Positions 11,811 to 23,800 of a DNA stretch of 64,000 bases are shown piece by piece. Both the position numbers and the translations under genes were made by a program. The notes beneath the pieces were generated by a model. It was not told the DNA's origin. It did not search any database and saw nothing but the letters and a program-made list of their open reading frames with translations. Each line of letters begins with the position of its first letter. Position 1 is the stretch's first letter. This DNA comes from Daedaleopsis sinensis (lineage: Eukaryota > Basidiomycota > Agaricomycetes > Polyporales > Polyporaceae), in NCBI GenBank assembly GCA_033807695.1, contig CM066307.1:2728001-2792000 (forward strand), read 5' to 3'.

Positions 11811-14800
11811 TTGCAGCTATGTATCTTAACATAGACAGCTTACTCCCCACCTAATACTGTCTATCTGTTCATTACCCACAACCTCAATTTTACATCATAT
11901 TTTAACGGAGCTCTTGGTATCAATGGGACCCACATTAATTGCTGGGTTCATTCTGGTGTTGTAACAGAGCATCTGGGCTTGTAGTCAACCATCCCCTTGC
12001 TAGATCTTCTAGTGCATCATGCCAGGGTTCTTCAACAAGTGGTCAAAGTTACTATCAGTATTCATAAAGATTCATCTGCAAAAAGATCATGATATTTGAA
12101 ATCAGTAGGGATACAAGCACTTGACTATATAGTGGGGTCAGGGGAAAAAGGTAGTGATACTGGTCTGTGGATCCATCTCCATGATAATCCCATTACAAAA
12201 GTACATGCTGTGTCTTTCTAGTGTATCTATTGTCTGTGTGCATGAATAATTGCATGTACCATTTAGGATGAAACACCTGTATTTTTGCCTGTCAGGACCT
12301 ATTTTATAGGATGTATGTAGCTATAGCATACCCTCTCTATAGTGCATTTAAATGTCCCTTAAAGTTCCTTTTTAATGCACTTGCAACAATCCAAATTTAA
12401 CCACCAGAACTGATAGAGTAACAAGAGAACCAGTCCCTGAGCTACAGTAGCCCTTCAGCAGATTACCTAGTTAGGTGCAGGAGGTGTGGGAAGGCTGGAA
12501 CAAAAATAAGTGCCCAGAAGTGCACTCAGGACAGGCCTGATAGCTGTTACATATAGAGATATGCTTGATCTGCCAGTCATTAAGCCTTTTAGACTTTTTG
12601 TCTAATTGGGTTTGCCAAGCTGATGGTAACTGGGACCTCCCCAGGGCAGCCAGGGGCTTTATAGTACATCATATGCCCTGCCTATTTATATTGCAATAAG
12701 GGATAGACAAAGTACCTGTCTGTAATACATCAAAACTACCACAGCTAGTGAAGATGCACTGACATCCTTGGGTAGAGTGGTGAAATATTGGGTGAAAAAG
12801 AGAACAAGAGGCTCAGAGAGCCAGTGCCTGATGTAACATTTATGTAAGTGAGTGCTAAATCATAGCACTTAGTGCCATGTCGGACTCCACTGCAGTCGCT
12901 ATAACAAGTCTGCCCAGAGACAACACTGTATCCAAGCATTGAGCTTCTGGGTTGTGCAATGGGCACTCCTTAATATATCTCAGTGTGAGGCCACACATTT
13001 TAAAATGAGGAGGGTCCAGGAAGAATGAGGGTGATTGTTCTCCTCATGTTCCGCAGAACGTCTCTGAGACCTTAGTTGGTAGGCCAACTATTTCAGGTTA
13101 TGCTTGTCCTCTGCTCTATATTTCTCTGCCCACACACAGAATGAAGACAGTAGACTGTCTCTGATCCTGTGTCAGTTGTCAGTGGCAGCTCTTCAGGCAG
13201 CTTTGTGGAACCTGGGTGCAAACCTTCTACCTGTTCACTAATGTTAGTCTCTACCACAGCCATTATCCCTCCCCTCCAGCAATTTCAACCTCCATCAGGC
13301 TCTCTTGTGTGTAGCAAACATTATCAACACTCAAGACCATCCCTGGATGCACTGAGTCAGCACAAGGTGTGCAACTCAACCATGTTTGATCACTCCTCCC
13401 AATTCCTCATATCTTATTTGACCTGCTGTTTGACCGGGTGGACTCTTCTCATAAGCCAGATGGTGGCAGCTTCATGCTATGACACTTGTAGGGGTAGGGT
13501 GGGGACAAGTAAGGCAGGGTGTTGGAGGGGAGCCATCCTGCCAGGCAGTAAGCCCAGCCACCGCAAAGGCTGGGTTTATCTCCTGCACGAGATGACTAGA
13601 CGGGTGTAGCTAGTCATTTCTTCTCTTATCAAACCTTGGGGGCAGTCTGTTTCAAGGTGTGGCCCATGTGGGTGTCAAGTTGATTTGTTCACATGGTTTT
13701 TTATGGCCAGTTCAGAATTTAGCTTTCTGCTGCAAGGCAATAGCAAGGCAGCCTCACACCTGTTAAGCATAAGTACTAAGCTGGCCACTCTGTTACCCTT
13801 GGTGACCTTGTCCTCTCTCATAGCCATTCATCAAGGGGGCTGCACTGTTTAATTGGCAAGCATACACGAGACCATGCCTGAAAAACCTCAAGGCCTCCAC
13901 ACAAAGGGGTGTGAGGGCACAAACAGGTAAGCATCATATTAGGGCTTCCTGACTGTTTCATAAAGCTGAGAAGTGGGCCAGGTCTGGCACAGATGAGTTT
14001 GGTGGGTCAATGACATCTTGCAATAGCTATAAGTGTATACTATAGGATTATATAAAACTATATTTCTGACATTAAAACAAATGTTTACACATATATAATG
14101 TTAGATACATATAACAAGTATGTAGTCTATCATAGAACTCCATATCTACTACTCAGTACCTGGTAGTTTAAGACATAGTATAGTTACTATCACCTGTCTA
14201 ACTTGAAGGAACCAAGAGGGAGCTTGAAGAGATCATATAATAGTGTTACAATAGTGCAGAGAAGAGTGATTCTACTCATATATAGTTGAGTTCCAGCTGA
14301 GTACTCTTGTAAACAGTCTAGTAATGTAGAGCTTATAATTCTAAACTCAATGTCTGACATCACAAACTGGCACAACACTGGCCTCAATTTCTAAAACCAT
14401 CTTGTGAGGCAACATTGTTCATACATTTTGGGATGCAGACTCCAGACATCACCATGTCCTTTGTGATCTTTATGGTGAGCAGATTACACTTACCTCCAGC
14501 AGCAACCCTTTCAACATTGTGGCACTATGCCTTACAAAAGGAATCAAGTACTGCATACTTCTTGCCACAGATGAGGACAGGTTGCGCTGATGCTCCAGAC
14601 CCAGTTTGGTATACCAGGAACTCAATTATCCAGCACTGCTACCCTCCTGGCTCATGGGTCGACATCATATACACCACCTGGCACTCTGAGAATTGAAGAA
14701 GAACCAAGAAAAGCATATGAGGAGAACAGTATACTAGAGAGGTACTACTAAAAAAGAGGCAGAGTTGCAGCTGCTCAGATGTACACTAACACATGTCAGT

Positions 14801-14879
14801 TATCACTTAATAACATGAGGTTTCTATTAACACCTCTGTAGGCCAAGAACACAATAATCTCTCTTTGCAGGCAACACCC
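11811..14879. other. A+T-rich stretch without recognised genes
   Basis: Several short open frames (12745-12966 minus, 13169-13609 plus, 14190-14387 minus, 14415-14696 plus) have no recognisable motif. It probably consists of decayed transposon DNA. No terminal repeats were found by eye. Confidence 0.3.
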
Positions 14880-16058
14880 TGGGCTTATGTGTAGCCATAG
14901 TAGTTGTTCCACACAAGGTGGAACTGCCTCATCTAATTTTGCTCATTAGTGTGTGCCCTCGGACAAGATAGGCAATCATCTGTATATAAGTACCTGTTGG
15001 CTGCAGTGGGCCATGTTTGACATGCACAGATATATTTCAATGCACCCCTTCACTACTTCATCTAGAGCCTAGAGCAAATCAAGATGCTTTATATGGCATG
15101 ATGATGCTCTAGGGTTCTTGCACCAGAGAGCACAGGGAGATTGTTCTGCAGCTTTGATGTAGCAGAGACATTATACCTAACTTTAATAAGGAGGTTGTGC
15201 GACCCAGAGTACCTCCTGGCCAACTGAGACTGCAGTAATAAACTCTGCCTCTATGGTGGACAGTACAACATTTATTTGCATGTGACTAGACTAGGGGATT
15301 ACAATAGTGCCTATCTTAATCGCATAGCCAGAGGTAGAGAGACCAACTTCAGGGCAGCCAGCATAGTAGGAGGTGAAGAGCTGAAACCTTACGTAAGGTA
15401 TTGTGTATCAGTATGGAACTTGAGATCTACATCATTGTCTCTTTTATGTAGTCTTTGGGAGTGAATTGCAACAATGTGCTCTTTCTACCAGATGGTAGTA
15501 CACTTTTCTCTCATAATAATTTACGAAATATCAACAACTACATTTGATATTAAACCCTCAAGCATTGTGTCCACTTCAAAATCACTTAAAAAAGCTTCAT
15601 AGTGGCACAACAACATCACAACAGATATTGTTATTTACCACTATACAAGAATTGTGCAGCATAACCAGAGAATGGAGCAAGAGCCATAGTCTCTCTAGAC
15701 ACTGATGTACGAACTATCAATGAATGTGTTCACATTGGACCCTCAAGCAATGTGTCCACTGCAAGATAGCTATATAGAGATGGACTGGATATCAGCACTG
15801 CACAATGTCACTACCGATGTTAGAAAGGTGATTCTAGCCCCACAAATGTCCAATGTCCAATGCCTAAAATGCTACAGTTATACATGGGTGATATTGATCG
15901 CCAATGAGAATTTAAGGGACAGGCTGAGATGGCCAAGAACTTGAATAAGTACTCACATATTAGTGGTACTTAGTGATCCACAGCTAAGTTCTATGTATAT
16001 ACTGACACTGTGAACCTCCAGGTGGTCACGTGCATTTTTCAAGCACCTAGACAATGTA
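14880..16058 (-). pseudogene. pol: Ty1/copia retrotransposon relic (RNase H region)
   Basis: On the minus strand at about 15229-15270 the translation VVLSTIEAEFITAV matches the highly conserved copia RNase H motif (S-T-x-E-A-E), followed by QEVLWV. Surrounding frames are interrupted by many stops. The relic may continue beyond the Tc1 element at about 17680-17800, where the minus strand reads MHWSLANLNVLAGYL, resembling the block that precedes RNase H in copia elements. If so, the Tc1 element landed inside it. No LTRs could be defined. Confidence 0.5.
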
Positions 16059-16271
16059 CAGTGCTTTACAAAACTATTTCCAGAAATGTAACTCCGGCGC
16101 TAATGTGCTCATATCTCCGAAACGGCTTAGGCAATAAATACGGTTTAAATTGCGTTGGATAGGGTTGCTTCTTAGCTTTCGAACGATATATGATTCATGA
16201 GATATAATTCACAGGGGGCCTAAATATATGGCACCTTTCGACTGCAACTCCTGGAAACAGTTTTGTAACCG
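16059..16271 (+). repeat. Left terminal inverted repeat of Tc1 element
   Basis: 213 bp. An 18-nt motif TTACAAAACTRTTTCCAG occurs at 16066-16083 and, in inverted orientation, at 16251-16268. Transposase probably binds such paired sites. Confidence 0.95.
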
Positions 16272-16299
16272 GTGGTCTACAAGCATACATTTTGCAGCT

Positions 16300-17319
16300 C
16301 TAGTACTTGGTATAGCCTCCCTTTGCCTTGTAAACAGCAGCAACTCTGGCCGGCATGCTCTCGATCAACTTCTGACACTCCTGAGCTGAGATCGCCTCCC
16401 ACTCCATCTGTACCCTGTTCCACAACTCCTTCATTGAGGTCGGGTGCTTCTCGTAGTCCGCAAGCTTCCTTTTGAGGAGACCCCAGAGGTGCTCAATAGG
16501 GTTGAGGTCCGGAGACTGTGGGGGCCACTCCAGGACCTCGATTCGGTTCTCTTTGAAGCATCGTTTGGCCTTCTTACTGGTGTGCTTGGGGTCGTTGTCT
16601 TGCTGGAAGATGACGTCGTTGACGGTAACGTTCCAATTGTAGAGGGAATTGAGGAGTTCATCTTCAATGATCTCCACGTAGAGGTCGGCATCCATCTTTC
16701 CATCGATCCTGCAGGAGTGGCCCGTCCCGTCCCATCCAAAACACCCCCAAAACATCAAACTTCCGCCACCATGCTTGAGTGTCTCCTCCACCATCCGGTC
16801 GCTGAGGCCCTCTCCTTGCTTCTTCCACACCCACTTCCTCCCATCTGACCCCACTCTGTTGATCTTGGTCTCATCTGACCAGATGACCCTCTTCCAGTCC
16901 TCCACGGTGTAGTGCAGCTTCGCACGGGCAAAGTTCAGCCGCTTTGCCCGGTGCACCTTGCTGAGTGCAGGTCTTTTCTTCTTCACCACGGCCTTCAGCC
17001 CTGCCCGCTTGAGTGCCCTGCGAATGGTCTGGATAGAGACACTCCCAAGGAATGTATCTTTGATGGCGGAATGGACCTGGACAGCGGTATCGGCCTTGCC
17101 GGACTCGATAAGGCGGGTGGCGCGGCGGATGTGGGTAGGGGAAAGCAGGGATGGGCGGCCACCCTTGGCCTTGGGGACCTCAGGACAGTGTTCAGAGCGA
17201 ATTTTGCTGATCTGACTCCTGCTGATACCAGTCTGAGCCTGAATAGCAGAGATGGAGAGGTTCTGCTGAGCAAGAGAAACGACGTTGTTGACGGTGGTAG
17301 TCGAGAGTGCTGTAGGCAT
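16300..17319 (-). CDS. Tc1-family DD34E transposase
   Basis: 339 residues, the usual Tc1 length. The protein cuts the element at its inverted repeats and reinserts it at TA. The N-terminal part holds paired helix-turn-helix regions (LAQQNLSISAIQAQTGISRS; then VSIQTIRRALKRAGLK) separated by a GRPSLLS motif like the GRPR AT-hook of the family. The catalytic residues are all present: Asp in WSDETKI, Asp in QQDNDPKHTS, and Glu in SPDLNPIEHLWG, with 34 residues between the second Asp and the Glu. I chose the ATG at 17317-17319 because it matches family length; the frame stays open upstream to 17508. A TATATAA-like box on the minus strand near 17383-17391 may be the promoter. Confidence 0.95.
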   Translation of the reverse strand: MPTALSTTTVNNVVSLAQQNLSISAIQAQTGISRSQISKIRSEHCPEVPKAKGGRPSLLSPTHIRRATRLIESGKADTAVQVHSAIKDTFLGSVSIQTIRRALKRAGLKAVVKKKRPALSKVHRAKRLNFARAKLHYTVEDWKRVIWSDETKINRVGSDGRKWVWKKQGEGLSDRMVEETLKHGGGSLMFWGCFGWDGTGHSCRIDGKMDADLYVEIIEDELLNSLYNWNVTVNDVIFQQDNDPKHTSKKAKRCFKENRIEVLEWPPQSPDLNPIEHLWGLLKRKLADYEKHPTSMKELWNRVQMEWEAISAQECQKLIESMPARVAAVYKAKGGYTKY

Positions 17320-17464
17320 GATGGAGGGTGGACAAAAGATGACTGGCCCTGGAATTTTGCTTAGCATCACTCCATTAAACATTATATAAGATACTCCCAC
17401 CAGTGCATGTGACAGTGTTGCCAAATATGGTGAATAATGGCCAGTTTGGGTACAGACAATGCAT

Positions 17465-17677
17465 CGGTTACAAAACTGTTTCCAGGAGTTGCAGTCGAAA
17501 GGTGCCATATATTTAGGCCCCCTGTGAATTATATCTCATGAATCATATATCGTTCGAAAGCTAAGAAGCAACCCTATCCAACGCAATTTAGACCGTATTT
17601 ATTGCCTAAGCCGTTTCGGAGATATGAGCACATTAGCGCCGGAGTTACATTTCTGGAAACAGTTTTGTAAAGCACTG
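17465..17677 (-). repeat. Right terminal inverted repeat of Tc1 element
   Basis: 213 bp, reverse complement of 16059-16271 apart from two positions. The 18-nt motif recurs at 17468-17485 and inverted at 17653-17670. Confidence 0.95.
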
Positions 17678-17679
17678 TA

Positions 17680-19871
17680 TCTACACTGACATCATGGACA
17701 TGTTTATATCCCAATAGATACCCTGCTAACACGTTCAGATTAGCTAGGCTCCAATGCATGCTGTTGCACAAGAATACTATGTCCCTGTTATTCAACTACA
17801 GGTGCTAAGGGCTTTCCAAATCAGGTAATCCTGCTTACATATGTTAGTGTTGACAATGAACTGGTCTGATAGTGTGAGAATGGGCACAAGAGGGTGAACC
17901 AGAAAGCCCGGAACCCAAAGAATGAGGTTCTTCTGGGTGACACAACCCTAACATTGAGTCGTGATAGTGAGGTATGAGTGTACCCCTTAGTGCTTCCTAA
18001 GGTTGAGGACCTGCCCAACAACAATCATTCTGGCTTGCTTGTTAGCTTTGATACAAGCAAGCCAGAATCATTGCTGTTGGGCAGGTCCTCGACCTTGGCA
18101 AAATGTGACAGGGCGGTGGGCCCGCCCCCATTGGCCCAAGCAGGCAACTAACCAACTAAAGTTCAGCTTGCTGTTCTTGTCCAGCCAGTAGAGAATTTAC
18201 AGGGAGAACACACCACCCTGTTTCCAGTACAAAGCAGTGGTCAAGTGCACCCAGCTTGGCATACATCTAGAAGCAATCTTTTGCAAACCAGTTCACTTGG
18301 GCACACTACAATTGTATAAACAATATCTTACTGGATGTGGTACTCCTCCAACGGTCACCACGATCTCACCACAACAGTTCGCTGCAATGTCAGAAGTACT
18401 TCCACTGGAGGAGCATGTCATACATGCCATCGTGAAATCATTCGGGCAAGCTGCAATTGGGCCCGCTCAAGATGCCTGGGACTCGCTGCCGACCTACTAT
18501 AAGTTTCTGGTAGGCCATACTCCAGTTGTTCTATATGCACATCATGCACATATAGAATGTAAATGTGCAGCAGAGAATCTAGCAATGCACGTACATACAA
18601 TACCCACATCAGGTGCCCACAACAGACCCTTCACCAGCACCATCAGGTCCCCGCACTAGCCCAAGAGCGGCTTGGTCCCTTGTGGAATGCGCAGCTACGT
18701 GTCTCTGTTAATCAGCAGTGATGCACCCAATAGACCTTCCCACCATGGCCATCCTGCCTGTCCAACACATAGATGGACATTGATACATAGGGACAGTTCA
18801 AACACTTCAGGCACCCACCCTGGCCACAACCACCAGCATTTACCTCTAAGCGGGTTCTGAGAGTAATTGCCCTCTTCCTCACTGAACAAAGTGATCTCGT
18901 GGTGATTGAGTTCATCTATGCTGACCACAACAGCCAGCTCTTGCCAGTGGCACTTGATGAGCTTGTATTCAACACTGCTGGGTACAATTTCATATTTGCC
19001 CAGGCTGATTGCAGCCGCTGCATTGAGACCTATGCCCTCCACAGCTCTCCACTACAACTAGGTCAGCAGGTAAGTCAGCTTAAACAGGACTAAGTCACTC
19101 ACTACTTTGTGTGATTCTACCACTGATGTGTCAGTGGTGCTGGGTTCACTGGGTAAGATCATATTGCTTGAATGATTCTCCAGCCTGTGATTTTGAATTC
19201 AAAGTCCGTGTGGGCCTGACTTGTTCAGTCTGGCCAAACATGAGCTGGCGGCATGGCTATATTGATAGCAAGGCAGGTGTTTGAGAACCCCATTAAAGTA
19301 AGGGACACTTATGAAGACATTCCTAGTGAGCGGAGTAAAATACATTAATTGAACATGCCCAAACCTTTTGTAGTGATGTTTCACTAGAAACCCTAGGGAA
19401 CCCTGCGCTAAACAGCTCACCTACTATAATGTGGTTAGCGAGATAAGTAGTAGAGTGGAACAATCAAGTGCTGATCTCACCCTCAAAGTGAGTCAATTGA
19501 GTGACACACATTCCTATCAGAGTAGATGAATTGAAGATAGCAAAAACATATTGCTCAATATATCATGCACTTACCTAGGGAATGGTAGCCAGTGGATGTA
19601 GAATGACTGTACAGCAATTGAGCCACAGGCTTGATTGCTGGTGAAATGCTGAATAACCAGCGGAAAGTGTCCTATAGCACTGCCCCTCGTCCGACAGACA
19701 GCCCTTTATGAGGTGGCAAGAGCTAACTGTGTAAGCAGCATTCATCTTGTCTAAGCTGCTGCTGAGCTGCCCTGATGGAGCAAACCACCTATTGTTCAGT
19801 CCCTGGCTCCATGAACACACCTTCATCAAGTGGCAAGAGGAGATCCAGATCAAGGATTATGATAGAGACTG
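17680..19871. other. A+T-rich stretch with relics and a large hairpin
   Basis: No gene is recognised. The plus-strand frame 18237-18659 (140 codons) has no known motif. The minus frame near 17700-17795 may be copia-derived. A strong inverted repeat at 17999-18096 is listed separately. Confidence 0.35.
17999..18096. repeat. 44-bp perfect-type hairpin
   Basis: Two 44-bp arms (17999-18042 and 18053-18096) pair with only three mismatches around a 10-nt loop. The arms are richer in G+C than the surroundings. It could be a folded short transposon (foldback/MITE) or source of a hairpin RNA. No coding role is evident. Confidence 0.8.
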
Positions 19872-22800
19872 TTACCTTGTGATTATCACACTTATACATA
19901 GATGTAGCCAGACCCTGCCTGATCTGTCAACAATTCGGGATATAAAGTGATTATTACCATGGTATATAATTCCGCACAACCTATATATTTGATTAAGTTC
20001 CTGCAGAACAATCTGATTGTCCACTCGCATTTTCAATTCTCCGATAGTAAATGCACTAAATGGAGGAGCGACATTGTACTTGAGATATCTCAACAGGTTG
20101 CAGTTGCATTCAGGGCAATGACATTCTCTTTGTTGAGTACTTAGGGCATTTAACCACTTCACAGTTGTTTTGCCCTTTGCAGTCCCCAGTTTGTCAGGAT
20201 GATTCTTCCACATTTGATCTGAACATGTCCATGGAATGTCATAAAATGGTTTATCTTCTTCTCTATAGTCGCACGAACGACACACAACACACATAACTGT
20301 TGAGTAGTACATTGTCATCTATCGCTAACATTCTGCAAGTCAGTAGATACAGATCTGTGGTAGCCTTGCCTTTAGGTCCAAGCTCGTTATCCTCACAACC
20401 AAGCATATTTCTTACTTGGTCTCTTGCCCGTGATAGTGCTTCTATAGTAGGATCAGAGAGACATTTATTGAACACTTCATTGAGTTTGAGCAATATATCA
20501 CTTCTAGGAGATGTTTCACTTTGCCATGGATCCTGACATTCAGAGTATACAGAGAACAGGATAGTCATAAGGCTATCATATGCGCAACTCCAATTGTCTT
20601 CATTCCAAGGTATTCCCTTCAATACTCTTCCTAAAGGAGGAGCATTAACTCTGATCGGTTTTGCATGTTTCCGTAAAGTAGTATTTTATAACTCCTCTTC
20701 TTCAACATTGCACTTCCGTTTGTCAGTCTGGTTCACTGTGGAGTTACCAATTGATTTAAGAGCTTGAGTCCCTTTTGCACTGATAAAGGTTAGATATATC
20801 ATGTTTGACAGTACCTTTCTCCTTAGATGTGTCTGCATTTTTCCCTGAAGTTTCGACTATAGTCCATGGGCTGCTGTCCTCCATTACAGGATTCACCGGG
20901 AATGGATTTTCTTCTGACCACTTTATTGCTCTATGCATCGACTTTGGCATGAAGTTTTCCCCTTTCCACTTGCGGAAGGAATGGATCAGTTCATTCCGAG
21001 TGATTCCTACTACTTGAGGAGGTACTTGGCCCAAGTAATGCAGGCAGGTTATCTCATCCAGTAATTCAAGTTCATGGAATTCTTGACACAGACTACTGGC
21101 AATTCCCCCTGTCAATTTCAATTAATCAAAGGATTGAATAAGAATTGTGCCTTCCATGAAGTGATCACAGAGACGTTGCGGAATCTTGGTTGATTTATTT
21201 TGGGTTGATGTTTACCTCTCCCTGCTACTCTGGATTCTATGAGCTGGATATCATCTTTTGTACATGCACGACATCGAAGGTTCTGAAAAGCAATACGAAG
21301 CTTTGCATCTTCAGGCGTCTGAGACCGTTGTCTCCTATTTTGTTTAAGTAAAATATTACAACTGTTGTAAATTGATGCCACAATGATTTTCCTATAGATG
21401 CCTTTTGCTTTGCATGGTCATGGGTATGGTGGATGACCTGGCCAACATCATGTGCGTATAGCGCCTTTCCATTCATTGATGGGGGCAGCTGGGCAAAGTC
21501 TCCAGCAAATATCATATTGATACCACCGAACAGTGCTCCATCATTTTGAATAGCAGCACACAATCTTTGCACAGATTTTATATAAGCTACCACAGTCCAT
21601 CATGCTTACTTCATCAATAAATATGTATTGGACAAATCACAGCCTCTCTCTGACTTGTTGGATAGAAGCTATGGACTCTACAGAGTCGTTGGAATGGAAA
21701 CCGAGCATTGAGTGATATGTAGAACTGCATATCAGGGCCGCTGCTGAACCCATTGGCGCAAGGCACATGAAACGATAACTTTCGTGATAAAGCTTTTATA
21801 ACCTGGGATTTATCAGTGCCAGCCATGCCACCCAAATACATTTTCAAGTGTTCCCCACATGACTCTACTGCATGATTGGCTACAATCCCAAAGGCCCTTT
21901 CTTGCTCCTCATTCAAGCTGAAGTGAATAACCGTATTATCAATTAACTCTCCGGCTTGCAGGTCCTTAATCTTAAAACTTTTAGACACCAAATACTGTTT
22001 GTCTACAAGCTTCACTACGTTCACCTCTTCGTTCACCAGTAACTGAGATGAATTTTCTGTTGCTTTTTCTGCTTCAGCAGCTCTGCTTTCAAGAATATCT
22101 TTTCTCAAGTTATCGAGCATTGTCTTCCAATCTGTAGCAGGTCTGGCAGGCTTCAAATATCTAGATATTTTGGGTAGTTCTACTGGGTCATTGACAGGCA
22201 TGTGGTCTATCTATCCTGAGATATTCATGACAATCTCTGCTGTAGCCATTCTGGACTTTCTTAAAATCTCTGCCCTGGAATCTTGGTCCCAATCATCAGC
22301 ATTGACTATAGCATCCTCCCGCTTCGCACTTGTAGCTTCACCGTCAAAAATCAGTTGCTGAGTCTCTATTTCATCAAGGTTATCATTACGTGTTGATGTC
22401 CTTTCTCTGCCTGCTTACGCATGGCTGAGAAGTTGTCTCTAGCATTGTTACACTCATACCGAATATGGAAGAATCTCATCAGTTCTGTTTGACTTTCAGT
22501 AAAACTATGACTGTCAACACATTACTCCAGGATGTATCAGCATCAGGCCTCAAGTCCTTTCCAGTTCTCCACGGCTTGAATAAAGTCGGCATTGTCATGC
22601 AGTACTCCTCTTGGCTTCCTGCATTTTTGCATGGAAATGCACCTCCAGTAAAGTTAGGAATATAAGATTCTGGTTCTTCAAGCAGACAAACCTCATGTAT
22701 CCGGGCTTGAGGATGTTTGATAGTGAAGTTGGAGTAAGATGGAGAGCTACCCTTTTTCTGAACTCTAGTAGTACAAAGCTCAGTCAGTTTATACTCTTTA

Positions 22801-22945
22801 GCAGTCTTTGTAGTCAGTAGTAGTTCATCATCAGACTCTTCCTCTTACAACTGAACCAAAGGGTGTCCTCCTCCTTCAAGATGTGGCAGGTTCATAATCA
22901 TTATTATCACTCAGCTCCACATCACTATCATCGGCAGGTAGTGTT
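19872..22945 (-). pseudogene. Helitron C-terminal half: PIF1-like helicase plus peptidase-like tail
   Basis: Reading on the minus strand from 22945 down, fragments of one protein appear in order. First comes a linker with EYCMTM, FKPWRTGKDLRPDADTSW and IRYECNDARDNFSAM, typical of Helitron proteins. Next is a PIF1-type helicase with the Walker A site altered to GGMAGTDKS (Asp in place of Gly) and a Walker B-like GGINMIFAGDFAQLPP. The helicase C-terminal end follows (RFRNVSVIT). A tail then carries GGIASSLCQEFHELELL, NWSCAYDSLM (about 20565-20595) and GIIYHGNNHFISRI (about 19945-19980). The Cys and His motifs resemble papain-fold peptidases. Multiple frameshifts and stops make it a pseudogene. 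Confidence 0.8.
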
Positions 22946-22946
22946 G

Positions 22947-23800
22947 CAGGGTCCAGTTGCAGGACCGGTCAATAACCGCAAATAAACTGCAACCTGACTG
23001 TATATAACTGGACTGTGCCCAGTTATATACCAGTCCAGTCAGTGGTTCAGTTTCAGTTATGAGAACCTTCACTACCTTGGAGAACCGGTAGAATCAGTTA
23101 TGACCAGTTTTAAACCGAGTATTTTGACCGGTGCAGACCGGTTGATGAGTTGACAATGATGACCGGTCATTTAGAGCAATATACTAGCAGTCTGATGCCA
23201 GCCTTAACAGTTGCAGGTCCCCCAAATATGCAAGGAATCTTTGAGACCAGTAAATAGATGACATCATGTTGACCAAATAGTATGGCGGTACAGCGGTACT
23301 GAAGCTATCACCGCTCCCACCTCGTGCTGTCAAACTTTGTTTCTCTAAACATTACGGCAGTCTTCTATTCTCACAATCCTACTTCTCAACATCCGAAATG
23401 GCAGGGTGTAACACCACCTCAAGTCACTCTGGGAAGAAGAGCAGCAAGCATGCACGGTCTCCATCTGGGTCAGACTCGGAACAGGGTGCAGGGATGACTA
23501 AGGAAGCGAAGTCGGTGGGTGGAAGTGCTACTGGTACTGGGTGAGGTGGAAAGGGGAAAGAAGCCACAAAGAGATGCCAACACCAAAGGAGGAACACCGA
23601 CAATGACAGTGTCAGCGGCAGTGACATGGACATGGAAAGCAACGGTGATGGGGATGGGACCGGAGCAGGGTCAGTGGCCGGCAGGCAAGCTGAAGGTTGG
23701 GGGAACCTTTGGAGCTTGCAAGCTGCTTGCAAGCTTCCGAATACATGTGAGCTTCCGAATACATGTGAATATATCACCCGTGTGTTAATTATATCCTACC
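22947..23800 (+). mobile_element. Probable truncated hAT transposon, 5' part
   Basis: A CAGGGTCC start at 22947 is followed by several ACCGGT/GACCGGT copies (22970-23165), as in subterminal repeats of basidiomycete hAT elements. A Ser- and Asp-rich reading frame then begins at 23398 (48 codons, stop 23542-23544), resembling the leader of hAT transposases. No transposase core is present and no right end was found. A small hairpin (23000-23011 with 23019-23030) and an 18-bp direct duplication at about 23742-23777 lie inside. The element abuts the end of readable Helitron sequence at 22945. Confidence 0.4.

Larger units (their letters stand above)
16059..17677 (-). mobile_element. Tc1/mariner DNA transposon, apparently intact
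   Basis: The 1619-bp element is bounded by TA dinucleotides (16057-16058 and 17678-17679), the Tc1 target duplication. Its terminal inverted repeats are 213 bp each (16059-16271 and 17465-17677) with only two mismatches by eye, beginning CAGTGCTTTACAAAACT. It encodes one uninterrupted DD34E transposase on the minus strand. The near-identical repeats and open frame suggest recent arrival and possible activity. It sits in what looks like a copia relic. Confidence 0.96.

Noticed and set aside
16444..17364. Plus-strand frames across the Tc1 element
   Set aside because: Antisense of the transposase, no motifs of their own.
18520..18565. Short palindrome ttctatatg...catatagaa
   Set aside because: Only 9-bp arms in A+T-rich DNA, likely to occur by chance.
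20700..22945. Cellular PIF1 DNA helicase
   Set aside because: Flanking Helitron-type linker and tail sequences, frameshifts and an altered Walker A show a transposon relic, not a host helicase.
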